Shown here: positions 10,425-20,946 of the stretch, in pieces | How the letters are laid out: each line of letters starts with the position of its first letter | How positions within the stretch are numbered: position 1 is the first letter of the stretch | Origin: Saturnia japonica | Lineage: Eukaryota > Arthropoda > Insecta > Lepidoptera > Saturniidae | NCBI GenBank assembly: GCA_033032175.1 | Contig: CM065304.1 | Span: 4,836,001 to 4,900,000 of the forward strand | Direction: 5' to 3' | Length of the DNA: 64,000 bases | The notes under the pieces: generated by a model | What the model saw: only the letters and a program-made list of their open reading frames with translations | Databases searched by the model: none | What the model was told of the DNA's origin: nothing | Program-made: the position numbers and the translations under genes

Positions 10425-10645
10425 CATCTTCACTTAAGATCAAGTGAGATTGTAGTCACAACGCTCAACACTATAACGATAAAAAAAGCTCGATTCGTGC
10501 GTGTGCCCGATCGTGGACATTCATACGTCTATCTTCTAAGGAACACCCACAATAAGCATTATTGTCTTTAAAATAGCCGGGAACGGGGGAATAAGATATG
10601 CGTAGGGCATTCTGTAGTCCACGTGAGCGAAGCCGCGGGCACAGC
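10425..10645. repeat. SINE tail plus 3' end of MITE-like family
   Basis: 10425-10490 carries 'cttaagatcaagtgagattgtagtcacaacgctc', the tail shared with the SINE at 18034-18300. 10515-10645 is the right end of the ACTAGCTGTGCC family, ending 'ccacgtgagcgaagccgcgggcacagctagt'. Confidence 0.65.
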
Positions 10646-10747
10646 TAGTTTATTAATACGAAATAAAATTTAACCACTTTTATTTATGTTATATAATAAG
10701 CATATGGATAATAATAATAATAAATATTCACAACAATCTTTTATTTC

Positions 10748-10960
10748 ATACACACATTCTATAAGTATAGAGAATACTGAGAATAGATACGCTTAATAGC
10801 AATATTAGAATCAAGTAGGTAGCGAATAGCGAATATTGAATTGGTAACTATTATTTGACTAATACCAAATAGTAGGTACGGGAACCTAATACGAGTTAAC
10901 TAATATATTCCATATTAGTAATACCAAAATATCAACCTAATATAACACCTCTATTTTATA
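10748..10960 (+). repeat. Repeat family F, copy 1
   Basis: About 205 bp starting 'cacattctataagtatagagaatactgagaatagatacgc', with 'acctaatacgagttaactaatatattccatattag' near its end. It recurs with few changes at 30706-30905. No coding frame. Confidence 0.75.
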
Positions 10961-11066
10961 TGTATTTTCTAATAAAATACATAAGGGGTGGTGTCAAAGG
11001 AAACAACTGTGATTTTTCTACGAGTGGCACTACTGCGTGTTAACCGCCAACAAAGTCCGTCCGTCG

Positions 11067-11069
<3 letters not shown>

Positions 11070-11105
<36 letters not shown>

Positions 11106-11700
11106 CTGACTACACTGTTAGCCTTAGGGGCCCTATCGTCAAACAGAGCCGCTGCGGCTTTTACAGCTTCACCGGACTTGGGGGCGAGCGCTTAGGGCAC
11201 TCAGCCGCGAAAGTTTGTGACGACCCGCACGAGGGTGCCAGAGTGGCCGAACCTCGGCTCGGGCGGTCGTCGCGAATGCGAAAAAGTCGCGATCTAACTA
11301 ATTCCCTAATCTTATGAGAATTCGAGCTAACTAATATATACTCATATGCACGTTCCCCTCCTCCTGGGAGGAAGGAGTGGACCATGCGTATGTGTATTTA
11401 ATAATCGGAATGGTTTTTCTACACTAACTAGCGCAATAGTCTAACTAGCGCAAAAAAAGAAAAAAAAAAAAAGGTCCCTTACAGAACCTATGTACCTGTG
11501 TGGTGTGCACGTGTGTGTGTTCATACGTGTGTAATGTTGTGTGTGGGTAACTAAGTGTTGCACGTATAGTGTCACTTTGTATCGCGCGGGCGGCTGCCTG
11601 ACCCAAGGGCTTCACACCGAGGAACGGACCTAGGCTTGGGTTGCCGCTAGAGAGGGTGGACGTGACGGGTGTGCGGGAGAGTCCGTCGATATCCGTCGTA
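11070..11700 (-). repeat. Family-E retroposon, minus-oriented copy
   Basis: A run of 33 T (11070-11102) marks the poly-A end of a minus-strand retroposon. The body (11103-11405) is the near-perfect reverse complement of 11955-12260. The part 11405-11690 ('ccttacagaacctatgtacctgtg', 'tgttgcacgtatagtgtcac', 'gaggaacggacctaggcttg') recurs in the same orientation at 15992-16262. The open frame at 11161-11385 is mirrored at 11976-12200; it may come from an untranslated end of a LINE and shows no known domain. Confidence 0.75.
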
Positions 11701-11949
11701 GAAGTATATATACTGTACGACTAAAATAAAAACGTTATTAAGAATCGTCTATCACGCTCGCACCAGTGCGCGAAAATTATAGGCGTGATCGAGAAAGAAG
11801 ATCAAACGCAACCTTATCAAGTGATACGAAGCGCCCGCGCTACCGATCTGGGGGGTCAGTCGCCTCGGAGGGAGGCAGTCTTGTCAAGCTGCGTTAATTT
11901 GACATCCATTCAGATGTACGCCCCATTAAGGGACGTAAGGCCAACTTCC

Positions 11950-12275
11950 TCTCCGATTATTAATTACACATACGCATGGTCCACTCCTTCCTCCCAGGAG
12001 GAGGGGAACATGCATATGAGTATATGTTAGTTAGTTCGAATTCTAGTAGGATTAGGGAATTAGTTAGATCGCGACCTTTTCGCATTCGCGACGACCGCCC
12101 GAGCCGAGGTTCGGCCACTCTGGCACCCTCGTGCGGGTCGTCACAAACTTTCGCGGCTGAGTGCCCTAAGCGCTCGCCCCCAAGTCCGGTGAAGCTGTAA
12201 AAGCCGCAGCGGCTCTGTTTTAGGATAGGGTCCCTAAGGCTAACAGTGTAGTCAGTTCAAAAAAAATAAAAAAAT
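11950..12275 (+). repeat. Family-E retroposon, plus-oriented copy
   Basis: It begins near 'tccgattattaattacacatacgcatggtcc' and ends 'ggctaacagtgtagtcagttc' followed by an A-rich tail (12259-12275). With 11070-11405 it forms a long inverted repeat around ~545 bp. The two arms differ at a few percent of positions. Confidence 0.8.
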
Positions 12276-12449
12276 ACCGGTCTGGATGAGTGAAGTGAAA
12301 GGATTGGCCATTTCGTTTTACCTACGCGATGTGCACTGAAGTTTTATTGCGTCATTTAAGATTTTATTATACAAATTTAATAATTATTGTACTTGTCTAG
12401 AAATATAAAAAATTGTTTTAAGTTATGAACAGTTTGGACTTTGTAAACA

Positions 12450-14893
12450 ATGGACGACAACGACGTTGAGAATGTAAAACATTTACTAAAGAAACTGCGT
12501 ATTAAGCGTGGATCTCAGAATACAGGTTTTTTCTGTATTCTGAAGCGTGGATACATAAAAGGTAATCTAACCAAAATATTTAATGCGTTAAGGATATTGG
12601 TACATTATCCAAAGATGCTCTGCTCATAAAAGAACAACGACTTATTAGCTATAGATGAACAGCATTTTGGGGATATTGATATCCGAAAAGAAAATAATTA
12701 TTTAAAAACTTTAGCGGTCACATATAACACTAAATTGGACTCATTTAAAATTTCTAGTCCGGATCCAATTGACTCCGCACCAAATAACAAGAGAGAGATT
12801 GTAAATTATCTGGCTAGATTCTATGACTCTTTAGGTCTAGCAGGTCCTGTTACTGTCTCTGCGAAAGTAATTATACAAAAGTTATGGTTAGCTCAGTTAG
12901 ACTGGGATTCTTCTATGCCCAGTGATCTGCTAGAAATATAATATCTCAAAATGCACAGACTACAATTAGTAGGCTTTGCAGATGCTTCCAGCTCCATGAT
13001 GTATGGCTGCTGTTTATATCTCAGAATAATTGATGATAAAAATAATGTATGCATGAATTTACTTTGTTCAAAATCTAGAGTCGTCCCTCTTAGTCTGAAA
13101 CTAACGGTGCCTAGACTTGAGTTAAATGCTGCACTATTGTTAGGAAAGCTTGTGCATAGAGTACATTCAGTATTATCTTTGAAATTATCTATTAGTGACG
13201 TGTTTCTATATTGTGATTCGCAAATAGTACTGGCATGGTTAAAAACAGAAATTACTAAATTAAATCTATATGTTGCAAACAGAGTAAAGATAATATAATC
13301 AAATACACAGCAAATTTTTCTTAGTAATACATTAGTACTGGGGATAATCCTGCTGACTGCCTGAGCAGAGGTTTGCTACTGCATGAGCTAGCTACACATC
13401 CCTTGTGGTGGCAAAGACCTCGTGCACTGCATGACTATATGTACGAACCTCAAACTGATTTTAATATAGTACAGAACTTACCTGAGATAAAGGTTGGCTC
13501 GTTTAGCGAATCTTCATGTACTATGGTTTGTGGAACTAATAATAATATTTTGTGTTTGGATTTTCTTAATAAATTCTCTACTATAAGCAAAATGCAGAGA
13601 ATTCTGGCTCTTGTGTGTCGATTTTGTTTTAATTCAAGGTCATCTTCGAATATCAGAAATAAGCTTGACTACATCACAAGTGCAGAGTTAAATAAATCTC
13701 TATTAATGATTGTTAAATATGAGCAGCAGAAATATTATGTTAAATAATTTAAGTTACTCAGTGAAAGTAAACATCTATGTAGTAATTTTAAAGCATTAAA
13801 TCCATTTATAGATGATAAGAGTAGGAGGTCCTTAAATTGTGCGATGATACCCCATGCACAAAAGCATCCAATCATTATACCTACTAAATCCAGAATTACT
13901 GAATTAATTGTAATAAATGAACATATTAAAAATTTACATGCAGATCTGAAATTTGTATTATCATCATTAAATCAACAATTTTGGCTTATTAATGGAAGCA
14001 AAGAGATTAAAAGAATAATATATTCATGTGTAATATGTTTTAAGTTAAAAGCTCAATCAGCAAAGCTATTAATAGGTTCTCTTCCTTCAGATAGAGTAAA
14101 CATAAGTCGAGCATTTCAAAAAGTTGGAATAGACTATGCTGGGCCTATTTCTGTTAAATAGTCACGCATTAGACGCCCTATAATTACAAAAGGGTACATT
14201 TGTATTTTTGTATGCTTTGTTACAAAGGCTGTTCATCTGGAGCTAGTCTCAAATTTAACTACGCCAGCCTTTCTAGCCTGTTTCAATCGATTTATAGCGC
14301 GGCGCGGTCTGCCCAGTGACATCTTTTCTGATAATGCTTCCACGTTCAAGGGGACAAGAAACCGATTAGATGAACTTTATAAACTTCGGGCTTCCACTGA
14401 CCACCAACGACAGGTGCAATCTCAAGCAGCTCAACAAAGAATAAACTTCCACTTCATTCCTAGCTACTCTCCTGTCTTTGGGGGTCTGTGGGAGGCGGCA
14501 GTTAAAAAGTACTAAATATCATCTTAAGAGAGTAGTTCAAAAAGCAATGTTAACATATGAAGAGTTGAATACTGTTTTGGCTCAAATAGAGTCAGTTTTC
14601 AATAGTAGACCATTAACTCCTATGTCTACAGATATAAATGATTTTCATATCTGACACCTGGGCATTTTTTAATTGGAATAGCACTTAATGCTTATCCAGA
14701 ACAGATTTTAACCAATACACACTTAAATAGACTTAATTTTTGGAATATCTGTACTAATATGTTTCAGCAGTTTTGGAAAACATGGAGTAGGCAGTACCTA
14801 AATGTATTACAATGTACAATTAAGTTAAAAATAGTTAAATTTCTAAAATTGTTATGTAAGTTTTTGTTTTAAATTTTGTTTTGGCGGAGAGCA
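12450..14893 (+). pseudogene. BEL/Pao retrotransposon pol relic
   Basis: Several broken frames follow the order of a BEL/Pao polyprotein. 12660-12941 holds the region after the reverse transcriptase (KREIVNYLARFYDSLGL, KVIIQKLWLAQLDWD). 12951-13298 is the RNase H-like part (FADASSSMMYGCCLYL, SKSRVVPLSLKLTVPRLELN, YCDSQIVLAWL). 'NPADCLSRG' is near 13345. 13844-14161 is the integrase zinc/N-terminal part ending VGIDYAGP. 14162-14510 is the integrase core, with SDNASTF and FGGLWEAAVK; the D, D and E positions are all visible. Many stops and frameshifts separate these. Gag, protease and the reverse transcriptase catalytic block are missing between the ATG-like start at 12450 and 12660. No envelope gene is seen. 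Confidence 0.88.
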
Positions 14894-15065
14894 TGTAAGA
14901 ATCTTACATTAATACAGTGGCAACACTGATGATTTTATATGGTAACACCAACTAAGAATATAGGCCCTGTTTGATAAAATACGTGGTTGTGTTAACATTG
15001 TCATTTACTGTTCCTAAACTAATAAATGTTATATTGTGAAGTGTTAGTTTATAATTTACCACCCC
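14894..15065 (+). repeat. Probable 3' LTR of the BEL/Pao relic
   Basis: A purine-rich ggcggagagca directly precedes TGTAAGAATCTTAC, the usual arrangement of polypurine tract and LTR start. An AATAAA lies at about 15021. The LTR end is uncertain and no matching 5' LTR was found upstream of 12450, so the element is truncated or internally deleted. Confidence 0.5.
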
Positions 15066-15114
15066 ACGGACTTTCATCCAAGCCTACAATATATAGACCA
15101 CAAACAAGCTGTCC

Positions 15115-15345
15115 ATAGATAGGCAGACCGACTGGTGTAAATACCTCCACCCTACAAAACATCGTAGCCAAATGACCTCGTGTTGTGTTTCTGTGATGAG
15201 TAGGGATTCTAGAGCTCCTTGGGGTAGGGGTTCAAGGTTGAAACGCGCTTTGTATTAAAAATAGGCTAGACGTTAGCCGCTTACCATCAGGCGAGCCGTA
15301 TGCTTTTTAGCTACCTAGTACCTGTGTAGTATAAAAAAAAAAGTT
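15115..15345 (+). repeat. SINE/LINE-tail repeat with A-rich end
   Basis: It contains 'tcgtgttgtgtttctgtgatgagtag', 'ggggtaggggttcaaggttgaaa' and 'gccgcttaccatcaggcgagccgtatgctttttagc', ending in an A-run at about 15336-15344. The start resembles 6945-7260. Confidence 0.6.
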
Positions 15346-15535
15346 TAGTTGGTCGTTTTACTTTTTCTCAGTCAAACTCTAAAATTGTAACATATTATAT
15401 TAAATCTATGGTAACGTCTTAAATGAAATTGAATACGCATATTTCATGATTTATCATGAGACACTTTCACTGCTGAATTACATAAACAGTCGTTATTGGT
15501 ATTCCTGTAACGAGAGGTTTTCTTTTTTTCTTTAG

Positions 15536-15788
15536 ACCCTGTCCCTGGTCGGCATAGTGCTCCTCATAGCTTCAGGGTTGGTCATGTTCACGTATAAAGC
15601 TACTCAGTTCAATCTAATCGGTTTCAACTTCCTCGTGCTGGCTTCCTTCGCTGCCGGGCTGAGGTGGACCTTCGCTCAGCTTCTCATGCAAAAAGCAAAG
15701 CTTGGACTTCACAATCCGATCGACATGGTGTTTCACATCCAGCCTTGGATGTTTCTATCTCTACTCCCGTTCACTTTGCTGTTTGAAG
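15536..15788 (+). CDS. SLC35C2: SLC35C2-like transporter, exon B
   Basis: The exon is 253 nt, entered in phase 0 after tttctttag and left in phase 1 at the donor gtatgt. It encodes [48 protein letters not shown] and [20 protein letters not shown]. The signatures [12 protein letters not shown]...Q.LLQKA.LGL.NPID and QPWMFL are strongly conserved in SLC35C2. It joins exon A as LERK|TLSLVG with no residue missing, so no exon is hidden in the 12-kb intron. Two to three membrane segments are visible. Confidence 0.95.
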
Positions 15789-15991
15789 GTATGTTTTTCT
15801 TTTCATCTATTGATTGATATTTTGTATTAGGATTGAATATTTAGTTGCTGATGTTAAGTGTTTAATGCGGCAGATGTATAACATACCTTAAACAATACCA
15901 TAATCCTATCTGAGATCACTCACAGATAAACTTGGTATCCCTTTGTTATAGAATGCGACTTAAAACATTTGACAGCTTGCATTTCACTTAA

Positions 15992-16262
15992 AACATGCGT
16001 ATGTGTATTTAGTTATCTGAAAAGTTTTTCTACACTAACTAGTATAAAAAAGAAAAAAAGATTCCTTACAGAACCTATGTACCTGTGAGGTGTGCACGTA
16101 TGTACATATGTGTGTAATGTTTGTATGTGGGTAGCTGAGTGTTGCACGTATAGTGTCACCTGTAACGCGCGGGCGGCTGCCAGACCTTAAGGGTTTCACC
16201 CCGAGGAACGGACCTAGGCTTGAGTTGCCGCTAGAGAGGGTGAATGTGGCGGGCGTGTAACG
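15992..16262 (-). repeat. Family-E retroposon, upstream fragment
   Basis: The 270 bp match 11384-11670 in the same orientation, at roughly 85-90% by eye. The poly-T end and the 3' body seen at 11070-11380 are absent, so this is an internal fragment or a copy with its tail lost. Confidence 0.7.
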
Positions 16263-16796
16263 CCCTTGCTTCTTGTAAGCTACGCCTTATATACTCCTCC
16301 ACTCAGTCCGAGCAGTAGGGTAGTTGTAAATATACAATTATGAATATACCTACACTGGTATCGAATGACGTCCCCGCCATACTAACGCTACTACATATTA
16401 TATATTTTATCTGAGATATATTTTATAATAAACAACTTATGTACTTATTTGATATATTTAACCTGTGTTGCCAGATTTCTTGACTTTTACATAGATAATA
16501 TTCTGAGTACTGTACTGAGTTGCTATGTGTGGAGGTGGGCGATTATGAATGATTTACATGATGATTTATAAGATGGATATTTCGATGATGAGTGATAACT
16601 GATAATTCATAATCGAATTACGAATATGAATCATCATTCATAATGGAGTCTTTGATGTATTACCTACCCAGAGGTGGGCGAGAGGGGAAAGCTAAAAGAA
16701 GGTAACGCAGTCAGTCGTAAACAAGTCTTTCTTTTACAAGAACACTCGTTCGGTCGTAAAATTACTAATTTTATCAAATTTGTAACCTAGCAGTAG
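16263..16796. other. Intron 2, low-complexity ATGAAT-rich DNA
   Basis: No gene is seen. 16535-16650 is rich in gattatgaat/gatgatt words related to the minisatellite that follows and may be its degenerated edge. Confidence 0.5.
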
Positions 16797-17740
16797 CAAT
16801 TACTAAGGGTACTTCGATTATGAATGATCACTCATCTTCGAACTACTAATATTAGTAATTACTAATGGTACTTCGATTATGAATGATCACTCATCTTCGA
16901 ACTACTAATATTAGTAATTACTATTGGTACTTCGATTATGAATGATCACTCATTTTCGAACTACTAATATTAGTAGTTACTAAAGGTACATCGATTATGA
17001 ATGATCACTCATCTTCGAACTACTAATATTAGTAATTACAAAGGGGTACTTTGATTATGAATGATCAGTCATTTTCGAACTACTAATATTAGTAGTTACT
17101 AATGGTACTTCGATTATGAATGATCACTCATTTTCGAACTACTAATATTAGTAGTTACTAAAGGTACATCGATTATGAATGATCACTCATCTTCGAACTA
17201 CTAATATTAGTAATTACTAAGGGGTACTTCGATTATGAATGATCACTCATCTTCGAACTACTAATATTACTAATTACTAATGGTACTTCGATTATGAATG
17301 ATCACTCATTTTCGAACTACTAATATTAGTAGTTACTAAAGGTACATCGATTATGAATGATCACTCATCTTCGAACTACTAATATTAGTAATTACTAAGG
17401 GGTACTTCGATTATGAATGATCACTCATCTTCGAACTACTAATATTACTAATTACTAATGGTACTTCGATTATGAATGATCACTCATTTTCGAACTACTA
17501 ATATTAGTAGTTACTAAAGGTACATCGATTATGAATGATCACTCATCTTCGAACTACTAATATTAGTAGTTACTAAAGGTACATCGATTATGAATGATCA
17601 CTCATCTTCGAACTACTAATATTAGTAATTACTAAGGGTTCTTCGATTATGAATGATCACACTCATCATCGAACTACTAATATTAGTTACTAAGGAGTAC
17701 TTTGATTACGAATGATAACTCATCATCGTATAATATTACT
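16797..17740. repeat. 59-bp minisatellite, about 16 copies
   Basis: The unit is 'ggtacttcgattatgaatgatcactcatcttcgaactactaatattagtaattactaa' (59-60 bp). The word gattatgaatgatcac recurs at about 16816, 16875, 16934, 16993, 17052, 17111, 17170, 17230, 17289, 17348, 17408, 17467, 17526, 17585 and 17645, with a decayed copy at 17704. Each unit contains the palindrome actaatattagt. The variant word 'ggtacatcg' returns every third unit (about 16984, 17163, 17341, 17519), giving a higher-order period near 178 bp. Confidence 0.93.
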
Positions 17741-18033
17741 AATTTCTAATGGCTATAATCGAAATATCTTCATAATCGAATGATTACATTATTATATCTC
17801 ATAATCGCCCACCGCTACTTGCTACTGATTACTGATTGCCAGTTCCTGTTACCAACCGCATCTTTAAGATCGGTACGCAGTAACTCGTACAGTGATGTTA
17901 CATGATAAATAACGTGTTCGTCTGTGGGATATATCACCTTCATATCCTGATATTTTCTAAGTGAATCGTTCCAGAAAAAACGACCACTATCAATTTTAGT
18001 ACTGAAAAATCACTTATGACATGTTAATATGCA

Positions 18034-18302
18034 ATGATGGCTCAGTTGGTAGCGTGTACGGACTCCGCGTCGATCGATCCATGCATAGAGCCTGAGCGCC
18101 CGGTGAAGGAAAACATCGTGATGAAACCATAGCACGGTGGTAGGGCTTTTTCTAATATCTAGTTGAAAATCTGTCACCAAACACCAATAGGTGTGTTCCA
18201 CTAGGCTTAGCGTGCTACCATCTTGGGACACATCGTCACTTAAGATCAGGTGAGATTTTAGCCACAACACTGAGCCTATAACGATAAAAAACTTTTTTTT
18301 GA
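18034..18302 (+). repeat. tRNA-derived SINE
   Basis: It starts with an A-box-like 'gatggctcagttggtagcg' and a weak B-box region 'cgatcgatcc'. It continues with 'gcacggtggtagggctttttctaatatctag' and a tail 'cttaagatcaggtgagattttagccacaacactgagcctataacgataaaaaac', ending in A/T runs. The tail recurs at 10425-10490. No tRNA fold is preserved beyond the head. Confidence 0.65.
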
Positions 18303-18381
18303 GACCCGGGGTACTGGCATCTTAAAATACTTGTAGCTACAAGAATCAGTGTAATGTAATCATGTATTCCACCCTTTTCAG

Positions 18382-18548
18382 GATACAGGTGTTATGTTAA
18401 TCTGATGTCGCTATCCGACGAGGAGTTCCTCTCGATAATGCTGAAGGTTTCCGTTGGCGCTGGCATAGCTTTCGCCATGGAGATCAGCGAGTTTCTCGTG
18501 GTAACATACACGTCCAGTCTGACCCTGTCCATCGCGGGAATATTTAAG
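18382..18548 (+). CDS. SLC35C2: SLC35C2-like transporter, exon C
   Basis: The exon is 167 nt, entered in phase 1 (completing the split glycine codon) after ttttcag and left in phase 0 at gtaatt. It encodes GYRCYVNLMSLSDEEF and IMLKVSVGAGIAFAMEISEF, then LVVTYTSSLTLSIAGIFK. The last stretch (TSSLTLSIAGIFK) is the most conserved signature of the SLC35C/E transporters and lies in a membrane helix near the C-terminal half. The short hydrophilic part before it is the lumenal or cytosolic loop that varies between species. Confidence 0.95.
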
Positions 18549-18759
18549 GTAATTTTTTGAATTTTTTTTGTATAGTTTTCCCTTTCTTTGTGAAAGGATA
18601 AGGCAAAGTTATCTAGAGACCTTGCATCCAAATCAGATATTGTTATTATAATCCATGTTTAGGTGTCAATTATATAAAAGCCAGAGTCATGTCTTTTGTT
18701 TTTTTCTTCTTCGTTTTTCCATTGCCAATGTTTTATGCTAATTGTCCAAATAATAAAAA

Positions 18760-19180
18760 ACAAACAGAGCACATTGTTGGTCCCGCTACACTGCTACAGA
18801 TGTCGCTAAAAGTTGGTATTTAAAAAAAGCTGATACCCTCAAGCAAACAGCAAATAATACCATGGGGCTTAGTACCGTTATCCGCACCAGAGCACATTTA
18901 TTGTTTTGAGCTTCTCGGTGTCCAAAATTTTGCAAACATCAGTGGTTTTATTCCGTATTTCCGCCGCCTGGAGACCTTTTTTTAGCTCCTTGGCGAACGA
19001 AACAATAGGAGTCTCCTAATCGATACTGAAAAGTTGGTAATTTGCGTACCACGATAACGATTACCTGGTACATGGTAGAAGACTCAAGGACCTGGTACGC
19101 CTACCGTTCCTGCTGCAGCTTCATGGTGGTCGAGACCCGGTCGGACGCAATCCTATCAACCAGCAAACAATCATAATAAA
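18760..19180 (-). other. Coding-like but broken segment, unidentified
   Basis: The minus strand has higher GC than its surroundings and a readable stretch with PIVSFAKELKKGLQAAEIRN around 18950-19010, broken by stops on both sides. It looks like decayed coding DNA (transposon or retrocopy). I do not recognise the family. Confidence 0.3.
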
Positions 19181-19199
19181 TAATTAAGTAATGTCTTCG

Positions 19200-19450
19200 T
19201 TGAATATTCTAACTGCCTCGTTAGCCTGATTTTCGTAATCGCAACTGCTATGGTCCTGGGTTTGATTCCCAGGTTGAGCAAAGTGTTATTTGAGATTTCT
19301 ATGAAATTGGAATTTGTGCCTGATTAATGGCAATATGATTAATGATAAAAGGTACATGGGACTTAAAAACATACCCGGCGAACTGTTGGTGTACATTAGT
19401 ACACCTCTGCCTAAACCTTCGGGGATACAGACGTGATGATATGTTATATT
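19200..19450 (+). repeat. tRNA-derived SINE with B box
   Basis: 'ggtcctgggtttgattcccaggttgagcaaagt' carries a B-box-like core. It continues with 'acatgggacttaaaaacatacccggcgaactgttggtgtac' and 'cacctctgcctaaaccttcggggatacagacgtgatgatatg'. The second half recurs inside the 945-bp direct repeat (34985-35065 and 40085-40165). Confidence 0.75.
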
Positions 19451-19609
19451 ATATGTCGAATATTCTGGATTCTGGTCGTGCATCAAACTCATCAATCTAC
19501 ACCCAGATGGCGCTGATCAACAAGCTATTTAATAACGCCCCTACTTATTCTTATAAAAAAACGATAAAATTTTATATTGATTTGACGTAGTCAAAAGTAT
19601 CACTGTAAT

Positions 19610-19985
19610 TGAATATTAACAAGTGAAGCAAAAACTTTATACCCCTTTTTAAGCGTATTGCGTGCACGAAAGACTGAGATTTGGCATGATTAAAGTTTAT
19701 ATGGAGAAAGAGTGCAGAAAGCTAAAATTTATCTATATATAATATCTGTTACTAATATATTAAACTATATACATTAATACTGCGAATCCTAACCTGTCCA
19801 GTGCCATTGAACTTAGACCCCCCAAAATATTGAAATTGTCACTTAATGAATAGTAACAGCAAGTGATATAATATTCATCTTTTAGGTTCATACTGCAAAT
19901 GTCAAACGGAAAATAGTCTATGATTAAAAAGTCGCTGGTCGAAATCGATGATTGGGCGACCGCTAGTCACTGTAATGTTAATAAA
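19610..19985 (+). repeat. Repeat family C, copy 1
   Basis: About 370 bp starting 'ctttatacccctttttaagcgtattgcgtgcacg' and running through 'aatactgcgaatcctaac', 'gaacttagaccccccaaaatattg' and 'aatagtctatgattaaaaagtcgctggtcgaa'. Copies: 34404-34757 (+) and 30394-30705 (-). No coding frame is conserved. Confidence 0.8.
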
Positions 19986-20433
19986 TATTTCGCATCTCAA
20001 TAGCCATTTGTAAGTGATAAATCACTCTCTTAGTTACGGTTAGTTCCCTTAAACAAAGTTTGCTAATACCTACTGCCATTTAGACGTAGTATAATAATAT
20101 GCGATACCTATATAATAATAATATATTTCTTTCTATTTAATTGTTAGATTTTCATCATCCATTTACTATAAACAGTAACTTGTTAAGAATGGAAATTGTC
20201 CACATGTGTCACAGGGTATTAGATTTTAAGAGGTATTTAGAATTAAGTTATTTTTTTTTATCTCTTACCTGTATTTGTGCCTTACGAAATAAAATAAAAT
20301 ACTTTTCCGCGTTTGAAATCGCTTACATCTCACAGGGCTGGCAAAGAAACCTTTGACTAGTATTAGAAGATATGTATAAGTAACTGCAATTTTATGCTTA
20401 ATATGCATTAATAAACCAAATTCGTCTTTTTAG
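19986..20433. other. Intron 3, unannotated part
   Basis: AT-rich DNA with no recognised repeat or gene. It ends in the acceptor ttttag before exon D. Confidence 0.5.
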
Positions 20434-20636
20434 GAGATTTGCATATTATTTTTGGCGGTGCGCGTAGATGGTGACCAGATCAGTTTTATCAACATGATTG
20501 GATTATCGATGTGCCTGCTAGGGATCATAGTCCACGTCGTGCATAAGCTGATGGTGATAAGGAGAGAGAACAAGATTGAAAAAGAGCTGAACCTTGATGA
20601 TAACGTTGATGGCTTCGAAACTATTGGAAAGACATG
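20434..20636 (+). CDS. SLC35C2: SLC35C2-like transporter, exon D
   Basis: The exon is 203 nt, entered in phase 0 after ctttttag and left in phase 2 at gttggt (a GT donor with weak downstream consensus). It encodes EICILFLAVRVDGDQISFIN and MIGLSMCLLGIIVHVVHKLM, followed by a charged cytosolic stretch (RRENKIEKELNLDDN). EIC.L.LA....GDQIS.IN..G...CL.GI..HV..K is the family signature of the last membrane helices. Joining to exon C gives GIFK|EICI, as expected for the family. Confidence 0.95.
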
Positions 20637-20946
20637 GTTGGTTTTTAATATACTTATTAGGGTGTCCCTTATGAAATCCCTTTAAATTCGATTCATATCC
20701 TCTAAATTTTTTATAAATGCTAATTTGCTCAAAAATAAAATGTTATCATTCTAGCGTGATTGCAACTCGTGCCGACCAAGCCATGAAGTTTATAAAACAA
20801 TTGTGTTTTGAGTTGATATTTCTTTCGGTCTGCTATAAAACTACAAAATACAATGCAAATGAAGTGAATAAGGAGTTCAAATAAAATAAGATATACATTA
20901 ATCTTTATTTAAATACATAAAATAACAATAATCGACCAGGTTAATT

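Noticed and set aside
11161..11385. 74-codon frame repeated almost identically at 11976-12200
   Set aside because: The two are the arms of one inverted repeat in a non-coding retroposon end. Conservation is explained by the DNA repeat.
12240..12449. 5' LTR of the BEL/Pao relic
   Set aside because: No similarity to the probable 3' LTR at 14894-15065 could be found by eye.
16797..17740. CRISPR-like array of regular repeats
   Set aside because: Units are head-to-tail without unique spacers and the genome is eukaryotic. It is a minisatellite.
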